Shown piece after piece: positions 51,690 to 59,416 of a DNA stretch of 64,000 bases. The notes below the pieces were generated by a model. That model searched no databases and was not told where the DNA came from. It was given only the letters and a program-made list of their open reading frames with translations. Position 1 is the first letter of the stretch. Each line of letters opens with the position of its first letter. This stretch comes from Thiohalospira halophila DSM 15071 (lineage in GTDB: Bacteria; Pseudomonadota; Gammaproteobacteria; Thiohalospirales; Thiohalospiraceae): the NCBI RefSeq assembly GCF_900112605.1, contig NZ_FOMJ01000006.1, positions 62,001 through 126,000 on the forward strand. Direction: 5' to 3'. The position numbers and the translations under genes were made by a program.

Positions 51690-51733
51690 CCCGGGTTGAT
51701 TTTCCGCCCATTGGCGAGAGGGGAGCGAGGAGA

Positions 51734-53626
51734 ATGACCGAGACACTGACACTGACCCCCGAGATGATGCTTGTCCTCGGGATCCTGGCGGTAACGATCT
51801 TCCTGTTCGTTGCCGAAATCGTCCGCGTCGACGTGGTTGCCATCATCGTCATGGTCTCCCTGCCGCTGCTGGGGCTGGCCATCTTCCCGGACCAGGTGGC
51901 CCGAACCGCGGAGCGAGCGGAGGGGGACCTCTTCATCGCCTTCGACCAGGCCTTCTCGGGCTTCTCGTCCAATGCGGTCATCTCCATCATTGCGGTGATC
52001 ATCATCGGCGCTGCGCTGGACAAGACCGGGGTCATGAACAAGGTCGCCCGGCCGATCATCCGCATCGCCGGTAACAGCGAATCCCGGCTCATTACCGGCA
52101 TCGCCGGCACCGTGGGCGTCATCTCCGGCTTCATGCAGAACATCGGCGCCGCGGCCCTCTTCCTCCCGGCGGTGACCCGGATCGCCAAGCAGACCAACAT
52201 CCCCATCTCGCGACTGCTCATGCCCATGGGCTTCTGCGCCATCCTCGGCGGCACCGTGACCCTGGTCGGTTCCAGCCCCGTCATCCTGCTCAACGACCTC
52301 ATGCATACCAGTGGCGTGGAGCAGTCCTGGAATCTCTTCGACGTCACCCCCATCGGCCTGGCCCTCATCGCCACCGGCATCCTCTACTTCATCATCGCCG
52401 GCCGCTGGGTCCTGCCCTCCAACACCGATACCACCGAGACCCTGGCCACCGACTCCAGCGAGCTGGCCGAGACCTACGGCCTGCCCACCGAGACCTTCGA
52501 GGTGGAGGTCCCGCGGGGCAGCAACCTGGTGGGGATGGACCACGAGTCCGCCGCCTGGCGCACCGAGTACGGCGTCAGTGTCGTCGCCCTGGAACGCAAT
52601 GGCGAGAAGGTCTATGCGCCGAGCCGGCGCACCGTCTTCGGCGCCGGTGACATCCTGGCCATGGTAGGCACTCAGGAAGATGTCCGCCGCGCCGTTGAGG
52701 CCTACGGCCTGCAGCAGCGCGACGACCTCACCGCCTTCGCCGACGACCTGAGCCCCTCCAATGCCGGCCTCGCCGAGGTCGTCATCGCGCCCCGTTCCCG
52801 GCTTATCGGCAAGACCATGCGGGAGCTCCAGTTCCGCGAGAAGTACAACGTCGACATCGTCGGAATTGCCCGGGGCCAGGAGGTCTTCCGCTCCGGCCTC
52901 TCGGACCGGCCCTTCCAGCCCGGCGATGCCCTCCTGGTCCACGGCCTCAACGAGAAGATCGGCTTCCTCCAGAAGGAGAGCCGGGACTTCCTCGTGACGA
53001 CGCCGGTGGAGGTCGAGGAGATGCGCGAGCACAAGGCCCCCTGGGCCATCGGCTTCTTCCTGGTGGCCATCTCCATGATCCTCTTCACCGACATCCAGCT
53101 CTCGGTGGCCCTGATGACCGGGGCACTGGGCGTCATCCTCTCCGGGGTGCTGACCATCGACGAGGCCTACGATGCCGTGGACTGGCGTACCGTCTTCCTC
53201 CTGGCGGGACTGATACCGCTGGGAATCGTCATGGAACAGACCAGCACGGCGGCCTGGGTCGCCCAGGAGACACTGAGCATGCTCGGGGACGTGGAGCCCA
53301 TTGTCCTGATGGCGACCATCGCCGTGCTGGCCACCATCTTCTCCCTGGTGATGTCCAACGTCGGCGCCACGGTGCTGCTGGTCCCCCTGGCCATCGCCAT
53401 GGCGCGGGGGGCCGGCGGCGCCGAGGCCGGGGCCGATCCCATGGTCTTCGCCCTGGTGGTGGCGCTGGCGACCTCCAACTCCTTCATCATCCCCACGCAC
53501 CAGGTCAATGCCCTCATCATGGGTCCGGGTGGCTACCGCAACGCGGACTACATGCGCGCCGGCGGGATCATGACCGTCCTCTTCCTGGTGGTCCTGATCA
53601 CCATGCTCTACTTCTTCTACCAGTAG
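51734..53626 (+). CDS. SLC13-family permease with TrkA-C domains
   Basis: A 630-residue inner-membrane transporter of the divalent anion:Na+ symporter/ArsB superfamily. Two hydrophobic halves (about 10-225 and 435-630) flank two TrkA-C (RCK_C) regulatory domains (about 250-320 and 335-420). Conserved motifs are FMQNIGAAALFLPAVTRIAK and SNVGATVLLVPLAIAMA in the pore hairpins. Families of this kind move sulfate and similar anions; given the nearby sox genes it could export or import sulfate, but this is inference. The reading frame ends just before a strong terminator. Confidence 0.88.
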   Translation: MTETLTLTPEMMLVLGILAVTIFLFVAEIVRVDVVAIIVMVSLPLLGLAIFPDQVARTAERAEGDLFIAFDQAFSGFSSNAVISIIAVIIIGAALDKTGVMNKVARPIIRIAGNSESRLITGIAGTVGVISGFMQNIGAAALFLPAVTRIAKQTNIPISRLLMPMGFCAILGGTVTLVGSSPVILLNDLMHTSGVEQSWNLFDVTPIGLALIATGILYFIIAGRWVLPSNTDTTETLATDSSELAETYGLPTETFEVEVPRGSNLVGMDHESAAWRTEYGVSVVALERNGEKVYAPSRRTVFGAGDILAMVGTQEDVRRAVEAYGLQQRDDLTAFADDLSPSNAGLAEVVIAPRSRLIGKTMRELQFREKYNVDIVGIARGQEVFRSGLSDRPFQPGDALLVHGLNEKIGFLQKESRDFLVTTPVEVEEMREHKAPWAIGFFLVAISMILFTDIQLSVALMTGALGVILSGVLTIDEAYDAVDWRTVFLLAGLIPLGIVMEQTSTAAWVAQETLSMLGDVEPIVLMATIAVLATIFSLVMSNVGATVLLVPLAIAMARGAGGAEAGADPMVFALVVALATSNSFIIPTHQVNALIMGPGGYRNADYMRAGGIMTVLFLVVLITMLYFFYQ

Positions 53627-53660
53627 GGGTGGTCCGGGGTGTTGTGACACCCCGACACAG

Positions 53661-53692
53661 AAAGGGCCGGCCCCCGCGGGGGCCGGCCCTTT
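53661..53692. terminator. Bidirectional terminator between SLC13-type gene and mod operon
   Basis: A perfect 32-bp palindrome, AAAGGGCCGGCCCCCG and its mirror, with A-run and T-run at the two ends. It serves the converging SLC13-type gene (plus) and modABC operon (minus). Confidence 0.85.
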
Positions 53693-53716
53693 CTGATCGG
53701 CTGGACACTCCGGATT

Positions 53717-54850
53717 TCAATCCTTGATGGCTTCCTCGCCTCCTTCCTCCGAGAGTCGCTGGCTCTCCGCCTCCAGGAAGGCCTCCAGCCGTTGCTGGAG
53801 CTCGCGGTAGCTGGCCACGGCCCGCTCCCCGGCGGCGGTGAGCGCCGCACCGCCCCCACCCTTGCCACCGGCCTCGGTGGTCACCAGGGGGTCATCGGCG
53901 AACCGGTTCATGGCCTCTACCAGGTTCCAGGCGCGGCGGTAGGACATGCCCATGTGGCGGGCGGCGGCGCTGATGGAGCCCTTCTCGGCGATGGCCTCAA
54001 GCAATGCCACCCGGCCCTCGCCGAGCTGGACATCGTCGCCGCCGGAAAGCCACAACCGGGCACCGGCACGGACACCGGGGGACTCCTCTTCACTCATGCC
54101 GAGATCCTGCAGGGCTGTTAGGGACGACCCTACTATAGCACCCTCGCCCGCCACTTCGATGGTGGGCGCCTCGCCTGCATCCCCGCTCCAGTCGGCAACC
54201 GGCCGCGGTTCCGCGACCCATCCGCCGTCGACGGCCACCACCCGGTCGGCCAGCCGCTCCACCTCCCCGGCCTGATGGGAGACGAAGAGCATGGGCACGC
54301 CGGTCTCGTCCCGGAGCCGCTCCAGGTACGCGAGGATGGTCTCGCGCGCCGCCTGGTCCAGCGAGGCCAGGGGCTCGTCCAGCAGCAACAGCTCCGGCGC
54401 CGCGAGCAGGGCGCGGCCCAGGGCCACCCGCTGGCGCTGCCCGCCGGAGAGGGTCGTTGGCCAACGGTCGGCCAGGGGCCCGAGGTCGAGGAGTTCCATC
54501 ACGGTCCCGGTATCCGGCGCGGCAACGCCGGTCGGCAGCCGGCGCCGACCGTACTCCAGGTTGGCAAGCACGCGCCGATGGGAGAAGAGCGCCGCCTCCT
54601 GAAAGACATACCCCAGGCGGCGGCGATGGACCGGCACGAAGGTAGCCGTCGCATCGTCCTGCCACACGGTCCCGCCGAGGGCGACCCGACCCCGGGCGCG
54701 TGTCAGCCCGGCGATGGCCCGCAGGAGCGTGGTCTTGCCGGATCCGGAGGGGCCGAACAGCGCCGTCACCCCGCTGGCCGGGAGCCGTAGGTCGGCCGCC
54801 AGCGAGAAGCCGGAGTAGGCCTGCGCCAGCCGTACCTCGAGGGCGGTCAC
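53717..54850 (-). CDS. modC: Molybdate ABC ATPase fused to a ModE-type DNA-binding domain
   Basis: 377 residues. Residues 1-225 are the ABC ATPase of molybdate uptake: Walker A GPSGSGKTT (33-41), Q loop FQEAALF, signature LSGGQRQR and Walker B LLLLDEPLAS. Normal ModC then has a TOBE/Mop regulatory domain; here, after a short linker, residues about 262-370 are instead a ModE N-terminal winged helix (LGEGRVALLEAIAEKGSISAAARHMGMSYRRAWNLVEAMN, then GGKGGGGAALTAAGERAVASYRELQQRLEAF). An internal ATG beginning MSEEESPG, preceded by AGGATCTCGGC, might also give a free regulator. The start overlaps the modB stop by 4 nt. Confidence 0.88.
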   Translation of the reverse strand: MTALEVRLAQAYSGFSLAADLRLPASGVTALFGPSGSGKTTLLRAIAGLTRARGRVALGGTVWQDDATATFVPVHRRRLGYVFQEAALFSHRRVLANLEYGRRRLPTGVAAPDTGTVMELLDLGPLADRWPTTLSGGQRQRVALGRALLAAPELLLLDEPLASLDQAARETILAYLERLRDETGVPMLFVSHQAGEVERLADRVVAVDGGWVAEPRPVADWSGDAGEAPTIEVAGEGAIVGSSLTALQDLGMSEEESPGVRAGARLWLSGGDDVQLGEGRVALLEAIAEKGSISAAARHMGMSYRRAWNLVEAMNRFADDPLVTTEAGGKGGGGAALTAAGERAVASYRELQQRLEAFLEAESQRLSEEGGEEAIKD

Positions 54851-55533
54851 AGAGTGGCCTCCGGGCGACGCCCCCAGCCGTAGACCGCCAGCAGCACCAG
54901 GAAGGAGAAGGCGAGCAGGCCGGCCGAGAGGACATGGGCACTGGCGTAATCCAGTACCTCCACGTGGTCATAGATGGCGATGGAGAGGACCCGGGTCTCG
55001 CCGGGGATGTTGCCGCCGATCATGAGGACCACGCCGAACTCCCCCACGGTATGGGCGAAGGCGAGCGTGGTCGCCACCAGGTAGCCCCGCCGGGAGAGGG
55101 GCAGGATCACACTGAAGAAGCGGTCCAGGGGCCCGGCGCCCAGGGTCTCCGCCGCCTCCAGCGGCCGTCGCGGGAGCTGCTCGAAGGCGTGCATCAGGGG
55201 CTGCACGGCAAAGGGCAGGGAATAGAGGACCGAGCCGATGACCAGACCGGTGAAGGTAAAGGTCAGCCGCTCTCCGCCGGCGCCCTCCCAGAGGGCGCCC
55301 ACCGGCCCGTGGGGCCCCAGCATCACCAGGAGATAGAAGCCCAGCACCGTGGGCGGCAGGACCAGCGGGAGCGCAACAACCGCCTCTACCATCCCGCGCC
55401 AGCGCCGCTGGGTCCGCGCCAGCCACCACGCCAGCGGCGTACCCAGGATCAGCAGGATCACCGTGGTCACCGCCGCCATCTGCAGAGTGATGAAGATGGG
55501 CCCCGTCTCCACGGGGATGCCGAAGACGGTCAT
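54847..55533 (-). CDS. modB: Molybdate ABC transporter permease
   Basis: The 228-residue channel-forming subunit, about five to six membrane helices. The ABC-permease EAA loop is visible as EAAETLGAGPLDRFFSVILPLSRRG (contact with ModC). It follows modA by 3 nt. Confidence 0.95.
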   Translation of the reverse strand: MTVFGIPVETGPIFITLQMAAVTTVILLILGTPLAWWLARTQRRWRGMVEAVVALPLVLPPTVLGFYLLVMLGPHGPVGALWEGAGGERLTFTFTGLVIGSVLYSLPFAVQPLMHAFEQLPRRPLEAAETLGAGPLDRFFSVILPLSRRGYLVATTLAFAHTVGEFGVVLMIGGNIPGETRVLSIAIYDHVEVLDYASAHVLSAGLLAFSFLVLLAVYGWGRRPEATL

Positions 55534-55536
55534 GCG

Positions 55537-56274
55537 CTACTCCGGAACCGAGTAGCCGAAGTCGCGGATGATGGCCGCCCCCTCCTCGCCGCGCAGGAAG
55601 GTCAGGAAGGCAGCCACCGCCTCGTTGTCTTCTCCGGACGGGAGGGTCACCGCCTGTTGCCGGATGGGCTCGTGGAGATCGCCGGGGATGGTCCACTGGC
55701 TGCCTCCGGCCTCGATGACCTGGGACAGGGCCACGACCCCGGCCTCGACATTCCCCGACTGGACGAAGTGCTGGGTCTGGCCGATGTTCTCGCCCCGGAT
55801 GAGCCGGGGCTCCCAGGTGGACCAGACACCCAGGTTGGTCAGCGCCTGCTTCGCCGCCAGGCCGTAGGGGGCCAGCTCCGGGTTGGCGATGGCCAGGCGC
55901 TGGAAGGTGCCGGATTCGAGGGCATTGCGCCCGTCCTCAAAGGCCTCGGGATCGGGGCTGTAGAGGACGACCCGCCCCTGGGCGTAGGTGAAGCGCGAGC
56001 CCGCCACGGCGTGGCCCTTCTCCTCCAGCAGCCGCGGCCGGCGGCTGTCGGCGGCAAAGAAGAGATCGAAGGGAGCGCCGTTGCGGATCTGAGCGTAGTG
56101 CTTCCCGGTGGAGCCAGTACTCACCCGCACCTCGTGGTCACTGCCCGCCTCGAAGGCGGAGGACAGCTCCTCCAGGGTGCCGGCGAAATTCGAGGCCACC
56201 GCCACCCGCACCGTTTCCGCCGCCGCCGGCAGGCTCGCCAGGGCCAGCACCAGGCCCGGAATGATTGCTCGCAT
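55537..56274 (-). CDS. modA: Molybdate-binding periplasmic protein
   Basis: A 245-residue type II binding protein that captures molybdate. Signal peptide ends PAAAE; ligand-loop motifs VAVASNFAGTLEELSSAFEAGSDHEVRVSTGSTGKHYAQIRNGAPFDLFFAADS are typical. The ATG at 56274 follows GGAGGGAG. Preceded by an operator-like dyad that overlaps the promoter. Confidence 0.94.
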   Translation of the reverse strand: MRAIIPGLVLALASLPAAAETVRVAVASNFAGTLEELSSAFEAGSDHEVRVSTGSTGKHYAQIRNGAPFDLFFAADSRRPRLLEEKGHAVAGSRFTYAQGRVVLYSPDPEAFEDGRNALESGTFQRLAIANPELAPYGLAAKQALTNLGVWSTWEPRLIRGENIGQTQHFVQSGNVEAGVVALSQVIEAGGSQWTIPGDLHEPIRQQAVTLPSGEDNEAVAAFLTFLRGEEGAAIIRDFGYSVPE

Positions 56275-56318
56275 TCGAAACTCCCTCCTCCGTGAACGAG
56301 GGCCTACCCTAGCAAGGG

Positions 56319-56350
56319 CCGTCGTTATGCACAACCATGCACAACGACGG
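56319..56350 (-). promoter_or_regulatory. ModE-like operator overlapping the modA promoter
   Basis: An imperfect 32-bp dyad with CCGTCGTT-x-TGCA arms (12 of 13 matched). Its CGTTAT...ATAACG-like ends resemble ModE boxes. On the minus strand TTGTGC inside the dyad and TAGGGT 17 nt later form a promoter-like pair, so a repressor bound here would block transcription. The ModE domain fused to ModC is the obvious candidate. Confidence 0.6.
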
Positions 56351-56359
56351 CAGCCGAGG

Positions 56360-56884
56360 TCACTCCTCGGTCAGGCGGGGGATGAGCTCGGCGAAGTTGC
56401 AGGGGCGGGTGCGATTATCCAGGGCGCGCTCCAGGATCTGGTCCCAGGCGGTGCGGCAGGCGCCGGTGGAGCCGGGCAGGCAGAAGACGAAGGTGCCGTT
56501 GGCCACCCCGCCCAGGGCGCGGGAGGCCAGGGTGGAGGTGCCGATCTCCTGCCAGGAGAGCCAGCGGAAGAGTTCGCCGAAGCCGTCGATGGTCCGGTCC
56601 AGCAGGGGCTCGATGGCCTCCGGGGTCCCGTCCCGACCGGTGACGCCGGTGCCGCCGTCGGTGATGACCACATCCACCGCCGGGTCGGCGATCCAGCGGC
56701 TCACCTCCCGGCGCAGGAGATAGATGTCATCGGCGACGATATCCCGCTCCGCCAGCCGGTGGCCGGCGGCGGTGAGCCGCTCCTCCAGGGCATCGCCGGA
56801 GGTGTCGTTCTCCCGGGTGCGGCTGTCGGAGACTGTGAGCACGGCGATATTCAGGGACTTGAAGGGGGTCTCGTCGGCGGACAT
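56360..56884 (-). CDS. moaB: Molybdenum cofactor biosynthesis protein MoaB
   Basis: A 174-residue MoaB/Mog-type protein that adenylates molybdopterin or prepares it for metal insertion. Conserved: [31 protein letters not shown] and [25 protein letters not shown] (nucleotide site), [22 protein letters not shown]. It lies just upstream of modA on the same strand, matching supply of molybdate to cofactor synthesis. Confidence 0.94.
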   Translation of the reverse strand: MSADETPFKSLNIAVLTVSDSRTRENDTSGDALEERLTAAGHRLAERDIVADDIYLLRREVSRWIADPAVDVVITDGGTGVTGRDGTPEAIEPLLDRTIDGFGELFRWLSWQEIGTSTLASRALGGVANGTFVFCLPGSTGACRTAWDQILERALDNRTRPCNFAELIPRLTEE

Positions 56885-57020
56885 GGCGGCGCTCCAGTGA
56901 GGGGATCTCCGCCGGATTCTACCTCGTTAGGCACACACGAATATAGCGGAAGCCGGGAAACGGCCCCTTCCGACCATCGCCCCGGCTATCGCTCCTTCAG
57001 GCAGTGTACGACCGGCGCGC

Positions 57021-57054
57021 AAAAAAACAGGGTGTCGGCCGAGCCGGCACCCTG
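57021..57054 (-). terminator. Terminator after the porin-rhodanese operon
   Basis: On the minus strand CAGGGTGCCGGC-TCG-GCCGACACCCTG, one mismatch, followed by TTTTTTT. It closes the operon about 75 nt after the rhodanese stop. Confidence 0.85.
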
Positions 57055-57128
57055 GAAAGGGGAACGGGAGATGGGTGTGTTCCCCGGAGGGACCCCGAAG
57101 GGTCAAAATCGACCGTGACGGCCGAATG

Positions 57129-58067
57129 CTAGAGGTCGAAGGTATCGTCGAAAGGCTCGCCCCCCTCCACCACCGGGAGCGACAGCGCCCGCCCCCAGTG
57201 GGACCAGCCGCCGTCGTAGAGGCGGACATCCTCGAAGCCCAGGGCCTTGAGCTGCATGAAGGCCAGGGTCATGCGGAAGCCATCGTGGCAGTAGACGTAG
57301 ACGGTCTTCTCCCGGGGCAGGTCGTCGTAGAGGGCCTCCAGCTCCTGCAGATCGTGCCAGGTCTGGGTCTGGCCATCGGTACCATCGAGGCTGACGATGT
57401 TCACCGCCCCGGGGATATGCCCACCCCGCGGGGCGCCAGCGACGGTCTCGCCGCTGTAGTGGTCCTCGGGCCGGGCGTCCAGGAGCACGATGTCCTCGTC
57501 CCGGCGGGAGACGACATCGTCGTAGACATCCGTCCACTCCACCACCAGGGACTCGTCCCGGGAATCCAGGGTGACACCCCCCGGCTCCACCTCGGGGGCC
57601 TCCTGGCTCAGGCTGTTGAAGACCGTCCACTCCACCGTCCCGCCCTCGAGCATCTTCACCTGCTCCATGTCGAAACCGTAGAGTTCCAGGAGGTAGTAGA
57701 GCCGCGAGGCCAGGGCCGTCCGCGAGTCGTCGTAGAGGACCACGGTGGAGTCGTCGTCCACGCCCCACTCCCGCAGGCTTGCCTGGAAGGCCGCCCGGGA
57801 GGGGAGATGCATGAGCGGCAGGCCACTGTTGTCCCCCAGGTCCTTGAAGCGCTGGACCTGTACCGCCCCGGGGATGTGGCCCACGGTGTAGTAGCGATGG
57901 GGGTGGTAGCGGACCTCCAGGAGGACCGTATTCGGATCGTCGATATGCTGCTCCAGCCAGCCGGCATCGACGATGAAGTCCGGCTTGGCCGCGAAGGCCG
58001 GGCCGACCAGCCCCAGGCAAAGGGCAGCCGGCAGGACCTTGTTCAACAGATGTCTCCAGGGCGCCAT
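57129..58067 (-). CDS. Periplasmic two-domain sulfurtransferase (rhodanese)
   Basis: 312 residues with a signal peptide (LGLVGPAFAA, cleavage near 27). Two rhodanese domains. The second has the active-site loop VYCHDGFRM with Cys260 and Arg265; the first has LYDDSRTALASR, with Asp in place of Cys, so it is non-catalytic. Such enzymes move the outer sulfur of thiosulfate to a thiol or cyanide. The ATG follows GAGGAGTGCCCC. It is separated from the porin by a hairpin and is likely in one operon with it. Confidence 0.9.
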   Translation of the reverse strand: MAPWRHLLNKVLPAALCLGLVGPAFAAKPDFIVDAGWLEQHIDDPNTVLLEVRYHPHRYYTVGHIPGAVQVQRFKDLGDNSGLPLMHLPSRAAFQASLREWGVDDDSTVVLYDDSRTALASRLYYLLELYGFDMEQVKMLEGGTVEWTVFNSLSQEAPEVEPGGVTLDSRDESLVVEWTDVYDDVVSRRDEDIVLLDARPEDHYSGETVAGAPRGGHIPGAVNIVSLDGTDGQTQTWHDLQELEALYDDLPREKTVYVYCHDGFRMTLAFMQLKALGFEDVRLYDGGWSHWGRALSLPVVEGGEPFDDTFDL

Positions 58068-58093
58068 GGGGCACTCCTCTTCCGCAGGTGACT

Positions 58094-58112
58094 CCCTGCG
58101 GCCCCCGCAGGG
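58094..58112 (-). other. Intercistronic hairpin between porin and rhodanese
   Basis: CCCTGCGG-CCC-CCGCAGGG, a perfect 8-bp stem with a 3-nt loop and no T-run. It may stabilise the porin message end or lower expression of the rhodanese. Confidence 0.5.
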
Positions 58113-58139
58113 ACCGCATTACTCCGACGACAGGACGGA

Positions 58140-59237
58140 CTAGAACTTCACGCGGAAGCCGCCACCGATGCCGGTATAGTCGTCCAGGTCCTTGGAGGTG
58201 GAGCGGATGACGCCGCCATGGAAGCGGGCCTTGCTGGAGAAGTGGTGCTTCCAGGCCAGGGCGGAGTAGGTGCCGCTGGCATCCGTATTGTTGTCATAGG
58301 TGTCGTCGTTGCCGGCGAGGCTGAGGATGACCTCGTTGCGATCGCTGAAGGCCCAGGTGGCGCTGGTATAGACGAAGTCCGCGGCGTTGTCGTAATTGGT
58401 GGCGAAATTCTCGGTGGACTCGTATTGCCCCACGAGGGTCAGGCTGCCGCTCTGGTGGCGCACAGCCACCTTGGCGCTGCTCGCCCCCTCGCCGGCGAAG
58501 TCCATATTGTCCCCCAGGTCCTGGTAGCCGATGGCCAGGTCGGTGCCGTCGGCCAGCGGGATGGTGGTGCCAAAGGAGTAGCCGTGCTCGCCGTTGGCCT
58601 CCCCGGCATTATCCGGATCTTCGCTCTCGTCCATGGTCATGGAGACCTTCACCTTGGCCCCACCAAAATTGTTGCCGTAGGCGATGGTATTGGGCAGGTA
58701 GGAGTTCTGGGCGCGGCTCATGCCGCCCTGCCCGCGGGCCTGCATGAAGGTCCCCTTGAGGGGGTCCCACTTCACGGTGGTGGACTTGTAGGGGGAGGAC
58801 ATGGTGCCGATGGTCACGGAGCCGAACGGGCCCTTGATACCGGCGAAGGCATCACGACCACTGAAGAGGCTGTCGTTGTTGGCGCCGGACGTTTCGGGCG
58901 AGGGCCCCTGGGGATCGCCGGTGTCGGAGAGGTACTTCGAGCCCTTGTTGAAGCCCCAGTTGCCGGGCCGCACCTTGAGCCGCGCCCGGGCAATGGCCGA
59001 GTAGCCGTTCCCGAGGTCGTGGCTCCCCTTGACCCCCAGCCAGGTCTCGTTACCGCCGTACTTGCCATCCCGGCGCATGGCATCGGTGACCATGAGACCT
59101 TCGTTTCCCCCGTAACCGTCGCCACTTACGCTGGCGACCTCGGCGTTGACCACGCCGCCCCAACTGATTTCGGCGGCGGCGGCGGGGGCGGCGGCGAAGG
59201 CCAGGAGGCAACCGGTGGCGATGACGTGTTTCTGCAT
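58140..59237 (-). CDS. Outer-membrane porin, Gram-negative type
   Basis: A 365-residue trimeric-type porin. Signal peptide MQKHVIATGCLLAFAAAPAAAA, then a 16-strand-style barrel with the loop region GRDAFAGIKGPFGSVTIGTMSSPYKS and terminal strand GIGGGFRVKF ending in the expected Phe. The ATG at 59237 follows AGAGGAGTCC. A sigma-54-like promoter lies about 60-75 nt upstream, next to an NtrC-family regulator gene. The transported solute is unknown. Confidence 0.9.
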   Translation of the reverse strand: MQKHVIATGCLLAFAAAPAAAAEISWGGVVNAEVASVSGDGYGGNEGLMVTDAMRRDGKYGGNETWLGVKGSHDLGNGYSAIARARLKVRPGNWGFNKGSKYLSDTGDPQGPSPETSGANNDSLFSGRDAFAGIKGPFGSVTIGTMSSPYKSTTVKWDPLKGTFMQARGQGGMSRAQNSYLPNTIAYGNNFGGAKVKVSMTMDESEDPDNAGEANGEHGYSFGTTIPLADGTDLAIGYQDLGDNMDFAGEGASSAKVAVRHQSGSLTLVGQYESTENFATNYDNAADFVYTSATWAFSDRNEVILSLAGNDDTYDNNTDASGTYSALAWKHHFSSKARFHGGVIRSTSKDLDDYTGIGGGFRVKF

Positions 59238-59297
59238 GTTTGGACTCCTCTCATCCCTTGTATCGTTATCCGCGGAAACCGCGGTCGCCCTTCCCCG

Positions 59298-59313
59298 AGC
59301 GAAGAACATGCCA
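59298..59313 (-). promoter_or_regulatory. Sigma-54-type promoter of the porin gene
   Basis: On the minus strand TGGCATGTTCTTCGCT fits the sigma-54 pattern: GG at -24 and GC at -12 with the required 10-nt interval; TGGCAC and TTGC each have one mismatch. Two copies of TGCAAG (59388 and 59406, 18 bp apart) lie upstream as possible activator sites. Confidence 0.55.
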
Positions 59314-59416
59314 GGATCCGCATACGCGTAACTAGTTGATTCAAGGTCCCCGCCCAACCGACCGGCGGCAGTCCGGGCCTAGCGATCTGCAAGACCCTGG
59401 CAGGATGCAAGGGTTC

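Noticed and set aside
53717-54100. A separate modE gene
   Set aside because: The ModE-like domain is in frame with the ATPase and no stop separates them. An internal start remains possible and is recorded under the fusion.
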